Counted from the first letter of the stretch, positions 1-9,257 are shown. The stretch is DNA of 64,000 nt from Pseudomonas sp. B21-056 (GCF_026016325.1 NZ_CP087203.1:2542001-2606000), one strand, 5' to 3'. Translations and numbers: made by a program. The notes: generated by a model from the sequence alone, not told the origin.

Positions 1-293
1 AGTTTCAGGTCGAGATTTTCGGTGGCGGCTTCAATCACCATTTGCACGTTGTGCAGGCTGGTGTAATCACAACGGGTGCGAATCCTGTCGAGGGCCGCGA
101 GTTTTTGCTCTTGCGACAGTGTGTTCTTGGTGATCTGCCTATCGAGGTTTTTTTCGACAGTTGCGATTGCCTTCTGCAAGGCATTCTCGGAAATGTCGAT
201 CAGGATGACGTTGAGGCCGGCCAGGGCACAGACTTGGGCGATGCCGTTGCCCATGGTGCCGGCGCCGATGACGCCAATGTTCTGTAGATTCAT
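1..293 (-). CDS. 3-hydroxyacyl-CoA (3-hydroxybutyryl-CoA) dehydrogenase, N-terminal part
   Basis: The first 97 or so residues of an NAD-dependent 3-hydroxyacyl-CoA dehydrogenase; the rest lies beyond the left edge. The protein starts MNLQNIGVIGAGTMGNGIAQ, which is the Rossmann GxGxxG loop with the GTMGxGIA signature of this family, followed by an acidic residue after strand 2 (LIDIS) that selects NAD. Around residue 85 comes VIEAATEN, a conserved strand of the same fold. The family oxidises 3-hydroxyacyl-CoA to 3-oxoacyl-CoA in short-chain fatty acid or butanoate breakdown. It is transcribed away from the AraC gene at 426, which is the natural candidate for its regulator. Carnitine dehydrogenase shares this fold and cannot be excluded from the N-terminus alone. 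Confidence 0.9.
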   Translation of the reverse strand, partial: MNLQNIGVIGAGTMGNGIAQVCALAGLNVILIDISENALQKAIATVEKNLDRQITKNTLSQEQKLAALDRIRTRCDYTSLHNVQMVIEAATENLDLK

Positions 294-425
294 CTGGTTC
301 CCTGAATAGGCTTTTTGGTTGGGCATGAGTTTAGAATCAGCAGGGGCACTGGCCTATGCCGAAACTGTTCATGAAAAATGGCGCTTTTTGCCATGTGCAG
401 ATGCGACTGGAGAGGCATTCGAAAC

Positions 426-1442
426 ATGCGGGAAACGGATTCGGTGGCGGTCTACTTCATGTATCCCATGATCCATGCGCTGCGTGAGAAGCCGCAGCGT
501 GTGCGGTCACTCCTTGAGCAGGTGGGCATCGACCCGACACTGATAGATCAGCCAACGGCACGGGTGGCGGCCACGGCTTTCGCCGCGTTGTGGCTGGTGC
601 AGATTCGAGAATTGAACGACGAATTTTTCCAGTTGGACTCCCATGGTATGCCGCCGGGAAGTTTTGCCTTGATCTGTCGGGCGTTGATTCAGGAACCCAC
701 GCTGGAAAAAGCCATGCGTCAGTGCCTGGCCAACTTCGCCCTGTTCCTGAGTGATTTCCGCGGTACGTTGAGTGTGCGCGGCAAGCGTGCGGTCATCAGC
801 TTGCAGACCCATTCGCCAAGTAGCGAGCTTGGCCGGTTGGGCGAAGAAACGTTTTTGGTGTTGATCATCAGTCTGTTGTGTTGGCTGGGCGGGAGACGAA
901 TTCCCATCGATCGTGCGGACTTTCGTCATCAGCGCTTGTCGCTGCGTGATGATGCGTTGCTCTGGGGCCCCAACCTGACCTTCGGTGCCAACCACACCGA
1001 AATCGAATTCGCCAGTCACTACCTGCGGTTGCCGGTGGTTCAAGACCTGGCCTCGCTGAAAGGGTTTTTGCGCACCGCACCACAATGGCTGGTGATCCGC
1101 TTCCGCAACCAGCATGGGGTGGCATCTCAGATTCATCAGCGTCTGCGCCACAGCCATTACAGCGAATGGCCGACCTTGCAGGCCTTCGCCCTGGAGCTGC
1201 ACCTGAGCCCCAGTACCTTACGCCGGAAACTGGAACGCGAAGGCTGTTCGTATCAGGAGATCAAAGATGAGGTGCGGCGCGGCGTGGCGTTTGAACGATT
1301 ACGCGAGGGCGAGGCGAGCATCAGCGAAATTGCTGAGCAGTTGGGGTTTCAGGAGCCGAGTGCGTTTCATCGCGCGTTCAAGAAGTGGACGGGGGAAAGC
1401 CCGGGGCAATACCGATTGCGGTTTCCCCGGCCGCGACCGTAA
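426..1442 (+). CDS. AraC-family transcriptional regulator (arabinose-binding-like N-terminus)
   Basis: A 338-residue regulator. Residues about 10-210 resemble the ligand-binding domain found in OruR/ArgR-type Pseudomonas AraC regulators. The C-terminus carries the double helix-turn-helix: LHLSPSTLRRKLEREG is the first motif and ISEIAEQLGFQEPSAFHRAF, running into KKWTGESPGQYR, is the second and most diagnostic. I chose the ATG at 426 because GGAGAGG lies 10 bases upstream; an in-frame start at 378 has no such site. It is divergent from the hydroxyacyl-CoA dehydrogenase, 132 bases away, which suggests it controls that gene. The inducer cannot be read from the sequence. Confidence 0.9.
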   Translation: MRETDSVAVYFMYPMIHALREKPQRVRSLLEQVGIDPTLIDQPTARVAATAFAALWLVQIRELNDEFFQLDSHGMPPGSFALICRALIQEPTLEKAMRQCLANFALFLSDFRGTLSVRGKRAVISLQTHSPSSELGRLGEETFLVLIISLLCWLGGRRIPIDRADFRHQRLSLRDDALLWGPNLTFGANHTEIEFASHYLRLPVVQDLASLKGFLRTAPQWLVIRFRNQHGVASQIHQRLRHSHYSEWPTLQAFALELHLSPSTLRRKLEREGCSYQEIKDEVRRGVAFERLREGEASISEIAEQLGFQEPSAFHRAFKKWTGESPGQYRLRFPRPRP

Positions 1443-1546
1443 CGATCGTGATGCCAGTAGCCAGATACGTGAACGCTTACGGAAATGGCGCAGCCAGCGC
1501 CGACGAGGACGTGGGCAAGCAGTTCGAGGCTACGGAACAGTCTCAT

Positions 1547-1570
1547 ATGAAAAACAATATTTTTTTTCAT
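1547..1570. promoter_or_regulatory. 24-bp dyad, candidate XRE-cupin operator (site A1)
   Basis: The site reads ATGAAAAA at the left and TTTTTCAT at the right with the arms 24 bases end to end, matching the pattern (A/G)TGAAAA-N10-TTTTCA(T/C) that recurs at 12511, 12557, 19874 and 20727. It lies in the promoter region of the DMSP-lyase-like gene and the chemoreceptor. The role as operator is inferred from symmetry, recurrence and position. Confidence 0.6.
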
Positions 1571-1592
1571 GATAAATCTTGATTTTTTTCAC
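1569..1592. promoter_or_regulatory. Second 24-bp dyad overlapping the first (site A2)
   Basis: ATGATAAA at the left and TTTTTCAC at the right, again 24 bases, with one arm position off consensus. It shares its first two bases with the last two of site A1, giving a 22-bp period, about two helical turns. The same overlapping layout is seen at 12511-12580, which argues against chance. Confidence 0.45.
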
Positions 1593-1653
1593 GGCTCGTT
1601 CCACAGTGGCTGCATAAAAATAAGGGCATACGTCCAGCCTTGAGGAAGGACTC

Positions 1654-1869
1654 ATGAAGTCTGATCTTCACCATCACCGCTGTACCTTTCCGATATGGAC
1701 AGATATCTCCTGTGCTTCGATCCAGCTACTGCCAAACTCAGGTAACCAGGCGTTATCGCTGATGATCGTTGTATTCCTGTCTAACTGCCTAACCGTGGTT
1801 TGTCCTTCAAGCGCACTCAATAAGCCGGGTCAAACCAGAACGTGGAACAAGATCAAAAACGGTAAATAA
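1654..1869 (+). CDS. Small hypothetical protein (71 aa), doubtful
   Basis: I do not recognise this protein. An AGGAAGGA motif three bases before the ATG gives it a plausible if rather close ribosome site, and residues about 33-50 form a hydrophobic stretch (ALSLMIVVFLSNCLTVVC) that could be a single membrane segment. It ends 15 bases before the DMSP-lyase-like gene and is in the same frame, so it could be a leader gene, a remnant of a longer N-terminus of that gene, or a chance open frame. Confidence 0.3.
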   Translation: MKSDLHHHRCTFPIWTDISCASIQLLPNSGNQALSLMIVVFLSNCLTVVCPSSALNKPGQTRTWNKIKNGK

Positions 1870-1884
1870 ACAGGGCCGAGCGCA

Positions 1885-2502
1885 ATGACGGTGGACTTAA
1901 ATTTCGAGTTGACGTGCCTGGTTGACCTTATTCATTCACATCTGTGCTCAACAGTTCCGGATGTTGCAACGCGGCTTCGTCTTGAAGAGTTAGACATATC
2001 CGTTAATGAGGCTGTTTTATGCAGGCCGGAGAGTCAATATTCAGCGATGGCCAAAGCTACTATTGAAACAGCCGGAAAAGAGCTTGCAGGTTCCTTTGAG
2101 AAGCTTGGGGCGATGGCGAGCTGCATTTCGATGATCGCCGATGCGTTAGAGTGGTATAAAAAACCGCTCTCGACGGAGTTGCCCGAATTCCAGGCCGGTC
2201 ACCTGAATGCAATCATCTTTGGCCGGAGTGGATTAGCGACGCTCGGCAACCTGACTCTTGGGGTAACAGTTATGAGTCCACACATAACTTATCCTGAGCA
2301 TCACCATAGTCCTGAAGAACTGTACATTGCACTTTCGGAAAGTGAATGGTGGCAGCCTGAAAGCGGATGGCGCTCACCAGGCCTCGGCGGAACAGTTTAC
2401 AACACTGGTGACTTGCTGCACTCCATGCGCTCTGGAGCCCAACACCACCTGTCCCTCTGGTTTCTTTTCGGCGATATGCATTTCTTTTCCGGCGCAGTTT
2501 AG
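1885..2502 (+). CDS. DMSP-lyase-family cupin (DddQ/DddL-like)
   Basis: A 205-residue protein whose C-terminal half carries the cupin signature of dimethylsulfoniopropionate lyases: YPEHHHSPEELYIALS around residue 138, with the His-x-His, Glu and Tyr expected of the metal site, then DLLHSMRSG and LSLWFLFGDMHF in place of the second metal-binding strand. The length fits the DddQ/DddL group (about 200-230 residues). Known members cleave DMSP to acrylate and dimethyl sulfide; related cupins may act on other onium compounds. The helical N-terminus (residues 1-110) matches the alpha-helical cap of that group. It sits 30 bases before a chemoreceptor gene and behind operator-like dyads. Low GC compared with the flanks suggests acquisition. 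True substrate unknown. Confidence 0.75.
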   Translation: MTVDLNFELTCLVDLIHSHLCSTVPDVATRLRLEELDISVNEAVLCRPESQYSAMAKATIETAGKELAGSFEKLGAMASCISMIADALEWYKKPLSTELPEFQAGHLNAIIFGRSGLATLGNLTLGVTVMSPHITYPEHHHSPEELYIALSESEWWQPESGWRSPGLGGTVYNTGDLLHSMRSGAQHHLSLWFLFGDMHFFSGAV

Positions 2503-2532
2503 CGCCCTGTTGGTTGATTAGGTGGAGTTCAA

Positions 2533-4665
2533 ATGAAGTTCAAGTCCATTCAGCATTCCGTCGCGATGCTGGCCGGGGTCAGTGTACTTGCGGTTGTCGC
2601 CGCATTGGTTATGTACGCAATACACGCTGGCTCCAAAACGCAAAGTCTGGTGCAAACTCGCGCTGAAAGCCTTCTGGAAAAGGTGATAGAAGATCGCCTA
2701 AGGTCGTTAGCGGTCGCAAAGGTCGCTCAAATACAAGGCGAACTGGCTTATCCAATGACGATTGCAAAAACAGTTGCTCTGGCCAATGCATCTTTGAGTA
2801 AAGCGAGGGAGCAGGGGGGCACCGATACCTCTGGGCTGCGAAAGGACATGGCCGAACTAACCCATGGCATTCTGCTGGACAATCCGAAGCTGATTGATCT
2901 CTACGCCGCTTGGGAGCCCGGAGCATTCGATCAAGACGCGCTTCATACCGATACGCCAGGCACCGATTCGTCCGGCAGATTTACGCCATGGTGGTATCGA
3001 GATGCCTCCGGCATTCCACAGCTTTCCACCCTCGGAGACGAACTCGAAAGTCAAAATCTTCTTACCGCCGGGGTGCGCGAGGGAGAGTATTACCTGTGCC
3101 CACGGGAAAGTTTGCAACCCTGTGCAATCGATCCTGCGTCATACGAAGTGGCGGGTAAGACTGTTTTGATGTCGAGCTTCAATGCCCCGATCATGGTGGA
3201 TAGTCATTTTCGAGGGGTGGCGGGGGCTAGTCTCTCGCTCGAGTTCATTCAGCGACTGATTGTCCAGGCAAACCAGGAGCTCTACGAGGGCGCTGGAGAG
3301 ATGGCGCTGTTATCCAGCAACCGTCGGGTTGTCGGTTTCAGTGCCGATGACAAGCATCTGGGTAGCCCAAGCCAGGAGGTACTCGGCACTCCCTTGCAGG
3401 GACTGGTCCAGGCATTGACCAACCACCAAAGCATATTCCAACTGGATCGCGATAACGGCCGTCTCTATTTGATAGTGCCCTTTAGTGTCGAAGGGGCCAA
3501 AGCCCCCTGGCTACTGACGCTCAACCTGCCCATGAACGTCGTCATGGCCGATATGCACAAGTTGGAAATCCAGTTGGGCGAGCAGCGCTCTGACGACATT
3601 TGGGGGATGAGTATCATTGGGCTGATTGTCTCGCTGGCGGGTATAGCCGTGATCTGGCTGATCAGTTTCGGCATTGCTCATCCCATGCGCCAGATGGTTG
3701 CCATGCTGGATGATATTGCTAAAGGCGAAGGCGATTTAACCCGACGCCTGGTTTCCGATAGAGGCGACGAACTGGGCGCGATCGCCAGTGGCTTCAATGC
3801 GTTTCTTTCAAAGCTCCAGTCGATGATTTCTCAGGTTGCATCGTCAGTCAGCGGTCTCAAGGAATCGTCCCGGAATACTGCAGGCATCGCCGCGGACACG
3901 AGTTCTGAAGTCCAGCGGCAACTTGCTGAAATAGAGTTGGTGGCGACTGCCGTTCACGAGATGACGGCTACAGCCCAGGATGTAGCCCGTAGCGCTACGA
4001 TGGCAGCACAGGCAGCCAGCCATGCTGATCATGCGGCTGAAGAAGGTAAACGGATCGTTCAATCCGCCGCTGATGCAAGCTTGCAGCTCGCTCAGGAGAT
4101 GCAGCGGGCCGTCGCAGTTGTTGAACTGCTGGCCGGTGAGAGCGAGAGCATAAGTGCCATTCTGGTAACCATCAGTGGTATCGCCGAGCAGACGAATCTG
4201 CTCGCCCTGAACGCAGCCATCGAGGCCGCTCGGGCAGGCGATCAAGGCCGCGGTTTTGCGGTAGTAGCCGATGAGGTCAGGCAGCTTGCGCAGCGCACAC
4301 GGCAAGCCACTGATGAGATACAACTGATGATTTCTCAGTTGCAGCAGGGAACACAGCAGGTGGTCCAAGTCATGCAGCAAAGCCAGAATCGGACTGAGTC
4401 CAGTCTGCAGCAGGCCGATGAAGCCAAAAATGCCCTGCAAACCATCGCTCAGGCTGTTTCAGTCATCAGCGATATGAATGCTCAAATCGCCAGTGCTGCA
4501 GAAGAGCAAAGTGCTGTAGCAGAAGACATCAACCGGAATATCACGAGCATCGGGCTCGTTGCGAGTGGTGTCGTAGGGAATGCTGATGAGGTCGCTCAGG
4601 CAAGCGTAGAACTGTCGGCGCTGGCGGAAAAACAGCACAGTCTCATGGGGGGCTTCAAGGTCTGA
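2533..4665 (+). CDS. Methyl-accepting chemotaxis protein, dCache type
   Basis: A 710-residue chemoreceptor. Order: membrane segment at about 9-31; periplasmic double-Cache sensor to about 352; second membrane segment about 357-379 ([20 protein letters not shown]); HAMP to about 432; and the signalling coiled coil, whose hairpin tip reads [20 protein letters not shown] from residue 547 or so. No C-terminal CheR-docking pentapeptide. It starts at the ATG behind GGTGGAG and only 30 bases after the DMSP-lyase-like cupin, so the two are probably co-transcribed and may sense and use the same or related compound. The receptor at 41013 has the same architecture and shared sensor motifs, so the pair are paralogues. 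Confidence 0.95.
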   Translation: MKFKSIQHSVAMLAGVSVLAVVAALVMYAIHAGSKTQSLVQTRAESLLEKVIEDRLRSLAVAKVAQIQGELAYPMTIAKTVALANASLSKAREQGGTDTSGLRKDMAELTHGILLDNPKLIDLYAAWEPGAFDQDALHTDTPGTDSSGRFTPWWYRDASGIPQLSTLGDELESQNLLTAGVREGEYYLCPRESLQPCAIDPASYEVAGKTVLMSSFNAPIMVDSHFRGVAGASLSLEFIQRLIVQANQELYEGAGEMALLSSNRRVVGFSADDKHLGSPSQEVLGTPLQGLVQALTNHQSIFQLDRDNGRLYLIVPFSVEGAKAPWLLTLNLPMNVVMADMHKLEIQLGEQRSDDIWGMSIIGLIVSLAGIAVIWLISFGIAHPMRQMVAMLDDIAKGEGDLTRRLVSDRGDELGAIASGFNAFLSKLQSMISQVASSVSGLKESSRNTAGIAADTSSEVQRQLAEIELVATAVHEMTATAQDVARSATMAAQAASHADHAAEEGKRIVQSAADASLQLAQEMQRAVAVVELLAGESESISAILVTISGIAEQTNLLALNAAIEAARAGDQGRGFAVVADEVRQLAQRTRQATDEIQLMISQLQQGTQQVVQVMQQSQNRTESSLQQADEAKNALQTIAQAVSVISDMNAQIASAAEEQSAVAEDINRNITSIGLVASGVVGNADEVAQASVELSALAEKQHSLMGGFKV

Positions 4666-4723
4666 GGTCAGTTTTTCCGAGTTTGAGCCCCGTCATTTCC
4701 AGCCCCAGGTCTGTCCCCGCTGG

Positions 4724-5305
4724 TTAGGTGCCAGACGTCATTGCACTCGGCATGATCCCGGCTATCAACACTCGCTCCACAACGGCTCTGTGCTCGCGCG
4801 GCGGCAGATGTGAGTCAGCGGTCCAGATCAACAGGTGTTCCAGCAAGTTGAGGCAGGCGCTGCCTGGATCGCCTTGAACTTCGGGATCGCCCAACGCCTT
4901 CAGCAAACTCCGATTTATTTTCTGCCGCAATAACATGACTTCGCTGGCACCCGGAAGCTGCAGCAGCCTGTCTGCCTCACGTGCAGCGAGTTTGAAATAC
5001 CACGGTCTGCGGGCTTGCAGGCGCAGGATCGCATCAATGGCTGCACTGATGCGGTGAACTGTTCTGTTGGAGCGCATGACCGTCATCAGGAAGTCGGCGT
5101 AGTGCGCCTCAATGAGGAAGGAAAAGTACTCGTCCTTGCCCGAAAAGTGGTGATAGAACGCGCCCGCTGTCACCTCCAGCGAGGCGGTCATTTCCCGTAG
5201 GCCTACATCGCTGAAGCCTTTGGTCGCCAATAGCTCGACGGCCCGATCTTGATTGCTTTCAATCCTTTTCAGCCCAGCAGCCACGGGTCGAGACAAGTCA
5301 GTCAT
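4724..5305 (-). CDS. TetR-family transcriptional regulator
   Basis: A 193-residue TetR protein. The N-terminal helix-turn-helix is clear: LLATKGFSDVGLREMTASLE then VTAGAFYHHFSGKDEYF, the usual GxFYxHFxxKxxL motif. Residues 65-190 form the helical ligand domain typical of the family. It converges with the chemoreceptor gene. The neighbour further along on the same strand is the PotGHI cluster, but a REP pair separates them, so a regulatory link is uncertain. Confidence 0.9.
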   Translation of the reverse strand: MTDLSRPVAAGLKRIESNQDRAVELLATKGFSDVGLREMTASLEVTAGAFYHHFSGKDEYFSFLIEAHYADFLMTVMRSNRTVHRISAAIDAILRLQARRPWYFKLAAREADRLLQLPGASEVMLLRQKINRSLLKALGDPEVQGDPGSACLNLLEHLLIWTADSHLPPREHRAVVERVLIAGIMPSAMTSGT

Positions 5306-5565
5306 GATAGGTAGCCTCTGAAGTATTTTTGTTGGATAGGCGCGTGCAAATGGAATCGCCTGATGAGCGATCCAATGATGAGACCGATAAGCGGTGCTGG
5401 CATCCTGCAGATGTAGGAGGTTGTGCGCGTTAGGGCGCGATGGCCTGTATCCTGATTCAGGTTCGCTTTGTAGCGATCCTGTGGGAGCGAGCTCGCGATA
5501 GCGGTTTCAGGTTCAACCAAAAAACCTGTGGCAAGGAAGCAAGCTCCCTCGCCACACCGCCACCT
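5306..5565. other. Intergenic region with REP-like elements
   Basis: This gap upstream of the TetR gene and downstream of the last permease gene holds the REP-like pair annotated at 5478-5560. No gene is seen. Confidence 0.6.
5478..5560. repeat. REP-like pair (possible REPIN)
   Basis: Two facing palindromic units of the type common between Pseudomonas genes: the first reads CCTGTGGGAGCGAGCTCGCG followed by ATAGCGG, the second, inverted, reads GTGGCAAGGAAGCAAGCTCC followed by CTCGCCAC. They sit just after the stop codon of the PotI-like gene, the usual place for REPs, where they can also act in transcription termination or mRNA stability. Confidence 0.7.
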
Positions 5566-6456
5566 TCAGACCTGCGCAGCAGCCACCGCCCGACGGACTT
5601 CCGGCTGCTTCCAGGAATCGGCAGCACTTTCCTCGATGGCTTGCTGGATCGCCCGCTTGCGGTTTTCTTCGGCGCGGCGGCTGAAGTACCAGACCAGGAA
5701 GGTCACCAGCGACACCGCCAGCAGGATCAGGCTCGCCACGGCGTTGATCTCCGGCTTCACGCCCAGGCGCACCGCCGAGAACACTTCCATCGGCAGGGTC
5801 GTCGAGCCCGGGCCCGAGACGAAGCTCGCCAGCACCAGGTCGTCCAAGGACAACGCGAACGACATCATGCCCCCGGCCGCCAGCGACGGCGCGATCATCG
5901 GGATGGTGATCAGGATGAACACCTTCCACGGCCGCGCACCGAGGTCCATGGCCGCCTCTTCGATGGACAGGTCCAGCTCACGCAAGCGTGACGAAACCAC
6001 CACCGCCACATAGGCCGCGCAGAACGTGGTGTGGGCGATCCAGATCGTGACGATGCCACGCTCCTGGGGCCAGCCGATCATCTGCGCCATGGCCACGAAC
6101 AGCAGCAACAGCGACAGACCGGTGATCACTTCCGGCATCACCAGCGGCGCGGTGACCAGGCCGCCGAACAGCGTGCGTCCTTTGAAGCGGGTGATGCGGG
6201 TCAGCACGAAGGCCGCCAGCGTACCCAGGGCCACCGCGGCCACCGCCGTGTAGCAGGCGATTTCCAGCGAACGCAGCACCGAGCCCATCAGTTGGCTGTT
6301 GTCCAGCAGGCCGACGTACCACTTGACCGACCAACCGCCCCACACCGTCACCAGTTTCGAGGCGTTGAACGAGTAGATCACCAGGATCACCATTGGCGCG
6401 TAGATGAACAGCAATCCCAGCACCAGCATCAGGCTTGAAAAACTGAAGCGCTTCAT
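5566..6456 (-). CDS. potI: Polyamine ABC transporter permease, PotI/PotC type
   Basis: A 296-residue inner-membrane permease with six predicted membrane segments and the permease EAA loop EEAAMDLGARPWKVFILITI, which contacts the ATPase. It is the second of two permeases in a PotG-PotH-PotI order; in Pseudomonas the corresponding genes are called spuF-spuG-spuH. The start overlaps the stop of the PotH gene (ATGA), with GGAGGGCAAGGA before it, so the two are translationally coupled. Together the set imports putrescine, spermidine or a related amine. The partner binding protein is not adjacent here; the likely one is at 15187. Confidence 0.92.
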   Translation of the reverse strand: MKRFSFSSLMLVLGLLFIYAPMVILVIYSFNASKLVTVWGGWSVKWYVGLLDNSQLMGSVLRSLEIACYTAVAAVALGTLAAFVLTRITRFKGRTLFGGLVTAPLVMPEVITGLSLLLLFVAMAQMIGWPQERGIVTIWIAHTTFCAAYVAVVVSSRLRELDLSIEEAAMDLGARPWKVFILITIPMIAPSLAAGGMMSFALSLDDLVLASFVSGPGSTTLPMEVFSAVRLGVKPEINAVASLILLAVSLVTFLVWYFSRRAEENRKRAIQQAIEESAADSWKQPEVRRAVAAAQV

Positions 6457-7373
6457 TCCTTGCCCTCCATTTCTTTGGCCTGACTGCGGTTGAACAGGAT
6501 GATCGGCACGATCAGGATCGCCAGCATCACCACCGCCAGGGCGGACGCCACCGGCCAGTCACGGTTATTGAAGAATTCCTGCCACAGCACTTTACCGATC
6601 ATCAGGGTTTCCGGACCGCCGAGCAGTTCCGGGATCACGAACTCGCCCACCACCGGAATGAATACCAGCATGCAGCCGGCGATGATGCCGTTCTTGGACA
6701 GCGGCACGGTGATTTTCCAGAAGCTGTTGAACGTGCTCGAACCCAGGTCGGAGGCGGCCTCCAGCAGGCTGGCGTCATGTTTGACCAGGTTGGCGTACAG
6801 CGGCAGGATCATGAACGGCAGGTAGGAGTAGACCACGCCGATATAGACCGCCAGGTTGGTGTTGAGGATCTGCAGCGGTTCGCTGATCCAGCCCATGCTC
6901 ATCAGGAAACCATTGAGCAGACCGTTGTTGCTGAGGATGCCCATCCACGCGTAGACGCGGATCAGGATCGCGGTCCAGGTCGGCATCATGATCAGCAGCA
7001 CCAGCACCGTCTGCGTCTCTTTGCGGGCATTGGCGATGGCGTAGGCCATCGGGTAACCGATCAGCAGGCACAGCGCGGTGCTGATCAGGGCCATCTTCAA
7101 CGAGCCCAGGTAAGCGGCGATGTACAGCTCATCCTCGCTGAGCATCGCGTAGTTGGCGAAGTTGAGCAGCACCTGCAGCTTCTGGTCGACGTAGCTGTAG
7201 ATCTCGGTGTACGGCGGAATGGCCACGTCGGCTTCGGCGAAGCTGATCTTCAGGACGATGAAGAACGGCAGCATGAAGAACAGGAACAGCCAGATGAAGG
7301 GCACCCCGATGACCAGTTGACGGCCACCGGGCGTTATTCGATCGAGTCGGCGTTTGAATTTGCGCATGTTCAT
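6453..7373 (-). CDS. potH: Polyamine ABC transporter permease, PotH/PotB type
   Basis: A 306-residue permease with six membrane segments, the first near residues 20-45 (IGVPFIWLFLFFMLPFFIVL), and an EAA loop LEAASDLGSSTFNSFWKITV. I chose the ATG at 7373 because it overlaps the stop of the ATPase gene as ATGA; a longer upstream reading would extend into that gene. The C-terminus overlaps the PotI-like gene by four bases. This is the first permease of the amine importer. Confidence 0.92.
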   Translation of the reverse strand: MNMRKFKRRLDRITPGGRQLVIGVPFIWLFLFFMLPFFIVLKISFAEADVAIPPYTEIYSYVDQKLQVLLNFANYAMLSEDELYIAAYLGSLKMALISTALCLLIGYPMAYAIANARKETQTVLVLLIMMPTWTAILIRVYAWMGILSNNGLLNGFLMSMGWISEPLQILNTNLAVYIGVVYSYLPFMILPLYANLVKHDASLLEAASDLGSSTFNSFWKITVPLSKNGIIAGCMLVFIPVVGEFVIPELLGGPETLMIGKVLWQEFFNNRDWPVASALAVVMLAILIVPIILFNRSQAKEMEGKE

Positions 7374-8524
7374 GAGCGAAGCACCACGCCGCTGTCGTCT
7401 TCCCACCAGACGAACACCTGGTCGCCCCAGGTCGGCCGCTGGCCACGGCGCTCGGCGTTGGCGACGAAGGACTGCACCAGCTTGCCGCTCGGCAGCTCGA
7501 CGTAGAACACCGAATGCCCACCCAGGTAGGCAATGTCATGGACCTTGCCGCTGGACCAGTTGTGCTCACAGGTCGGCTGCTCGACGGTCACCAGCAGTTT
7601 TTCCGGGCGAATGGCGTAGGTCACCGACTTGTCCTGCACCGAGGTGCTGATGCCGTGGCCCACGTAGATGTTGCGGTCCAGGTCCTTGCAGGTCAGCACC
7701 GCGTGGCCTTCGGCGTCGTCCACCACTTCGGTCTCGAAGATGTTGACGTTGCCGATGAACTCGCAGACCAGTCGGCTGGTCGGGGTTTCGTAGATGTCGA
7801 TCGGGCTGCCGATCTGGGCGATCCAGCCCAGGTGCATGATCGCGATGCGCTCGGCCATGGTCATGGCCTCTTCCTGGTCGTGGGTCACCATGACGCAGGT
7901 GACGCCGACCCGCTCGATGATCTCGACCAGCTCAAGCTGCATTTGCGAGCGCAGCTTCTTGTCCAGGGCACCCATCGGCTCGTCGAGCAGCAACAGCTTC
8001 GGACGCTTGGCCAGCGAACGGGCCAGGGCCACGCGCTGGCGCTGGCCGCCGGAGAGCTGGTGCGGCTTGCGCTTGGCGTACTGGCTCATCTGCACCAGCT
8101 TGAGCATCTCGGCCACGCGGGCGTCGATGTCGGCCTTGGGGATCTTGTCCTGCTGCAGGCCGAAGGCGATGTTCTGCGCCACGGTCATGTGCGGGAACAA
8201 GGCGTAGGACTGGAACATCATGTTGATCGGCCGCTCATAGGGCGGCATGTCGGTGATGTCCTCGCCGTCGAGGAAAATCCGCCCCTCCGTGGGCCGCTCG
8301 AAGCCGGCAAGCATGCGCAGCAACGTGGATTTGCCCGAACCCGAACCGCCGAGCAAGGCGAAGATCTCGCCTTTTTTGATCTCCAGGGACACATCGTCCA
8401 CGGCAATCGTCTCGTCGAACTTCTTCGTGACCCGGTCGATTTTGACCAGCACCTGCTTGGGTGTCTGGTCGCCCTCGAGGGCTTTCTTATAGGCATTCTT
8501 ATTGGCACTGGAGGCTACGTTCAT
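7370..8524 (-). CDS. potG: Polyamine ABC transporter ATP-binding protein, PotG/PotA type
   Basis: A 384-residue ATPase. Walker A is GGSGSGKST near residue 60, the signature is LSGGQRQRVALARSLA near 160, and Walker B is LLLLDEPMGALD. The C-terminal 120 residues form the OB-like regulatory domain of the PotA/MalK group (TOBE). It is the first gene of a three-gene unit with four-base overlaps. GGGAG lies about 12 bases upstream of the ATG. A 267-base gap separates it from the cupin gene upstream on the same strand, so it may have its own promoter or be read through from the puuB operon. Confidence 0.95.
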   Translation of the reverse strand: MNVASSANKNAYKKALEGDQTPKQVLVKIDRVTKKFDETIAVDDVSLEIKKGEIFALLGGSGSGKSTLLRMLAGFERPTEGRIFLDGEDITDMPPYERPINMMFQSYALFPHMTVAQNIAFGLQQDKIPKADIDARVAEMLKLVQMSQYAKRKPHQLSGGQRQRVALARSLAKRPKLLLLDEPMGALDKKLRSQMQLELVEIIERVGVTCVMVTHDQEEAMTMAERIAIMHLGWIAQIGSPIDIYETPTSRLVCEFIGNVNIFETEVVDDAEGHAVLTCKDLDRNIYVGHGISTSVQDKSVTYAIRPEKLLVTVEQPTCEHNWSSGKVHDIAYLGGHSVFYVELPSGKLVQSFVANAERRGQRPTWGDQVFVWWEDDSGVVLRS

Positions 8525-8791
8525 TTTTATTGTTACTCCCGCAAGGCCGGTAATCTCGATTGAAAGATTTTCTTATGGTTGTTCACTGATTCTTCCACTG
8601 TCGAAAGCGCCCGATCGCATATTCAAGTATTACGGGTGATGAATGTGAAGCGCGCCGGGGCGCTTGGTGATCCTTTTGATGGGGCAAGTTGATCGAGCAG
8701 GTTTGTAAGGATGAAGTATGTTCATAACTTCAGTGTAGGAGGCAAAACACTTTGCCAGGCTCGCCGGTTTCAAAGCAGGTGTTGATGAAGG
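8525..8791. other. Intergenic, upstream of the Pot genes
   Basis: No gene is seen. The region should hold the promoter of the transporter operon. I found no copy of the 24-bp dyad in it, unlike the other amine operons nearby. Confidence 0.4.
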
Positions 8792-9157
8792 TTAATCTTC
8801 AATGGTTATGTAGTATTTCTTCAGGGGCTCATCGATCGCCCAGGTGATTCTGCTGTTCTTGCGCAGGACGAATCCATCGCCGGCCTGGAATGTTTCCGTA
8901 TGCCCCGTGACATCATCGACAATGGATGCCTTGCCCTCGATCAACAGGCAAATTTCGTTGCTCGTCTGTTCAACCTTTAAAATGCAGGGTTCACACTGCC
9001 AGATGCCGGTGCGGATGGTAGCGATTCCACTCGTAGCCGTCTCGAAGACCACTGAGCCGGCATGCACGGGGTTATTGCGGATCGCCACATTGGCGTCAAA
9101 GTCTGGCCAGCGAGACAGTCCTTGTTGTGTGCTTATCCTGATGACGGCGTTATTCAT
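8792..9157 (-). CDS. Small cupin protein (DUF861/cupin_3 type)
   Basis: A 121-residue single-domain cupin. The barrel strands are visible: a WQCEPCILKVEQTSNEICLL segment, then IEGKASIVDDVTG and FQAGDGFVLRKN, the pattern of the cupin_3 family found with EutQ and ureidoglycine enzymes. It lies about 100 bases downstream of the PuuA-like gene on the same strand, so it is probably in that operon. The usual His-rich metal motif is weak (no HxH), so it may bind a small molecule without metal or be a metal-free enzyme. Similar small cupins are at 19317 and 22522. Function unknown. Confidence 0.7.
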   Translation of the reverse strand: MNNAVIRISTQQGLSRWPDFDANVAIRNNPVHAGSVVFETATSGIATIRTGIWQCEPCILKVEQTSNEICLLIEGKASIVDDVTGHTETFQAGDGFVLRKNSRITWAIDEPLKKYYITIED

Positions 9158-9257
9158 GATTAAACCTGCTGTTGGAGAGAGTGTTATGGCTTTAGCAATG
9201 CATGAGTACGGCTAATAAGTTGACGTCAGGTGCTTCAAGAAAGACCGAGTGTCTGTC

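Larger units (their letters stand above)
1443..1653. other. Intergenic, AT-rich, carries operator sites
   Basis: This gap separates the AraC gene from the DMSP-lyase-like operon. The left half is ordinary GC-rich sequence. From about 1545 it becomes strongly AT-rich and holds the two overlapping TGAAAA-type dyads described separately. No convincing gene is present. Confidence 0.6.

Noticed and set aside
371-394. ATGAAAAA and TGCCAT spaced as in the 24-bp operator, before the AraC gene
   Set aside because: The right arm (TTGCCAT) does not match TTTTCAT, and the symmetry is poor. Probably chance.
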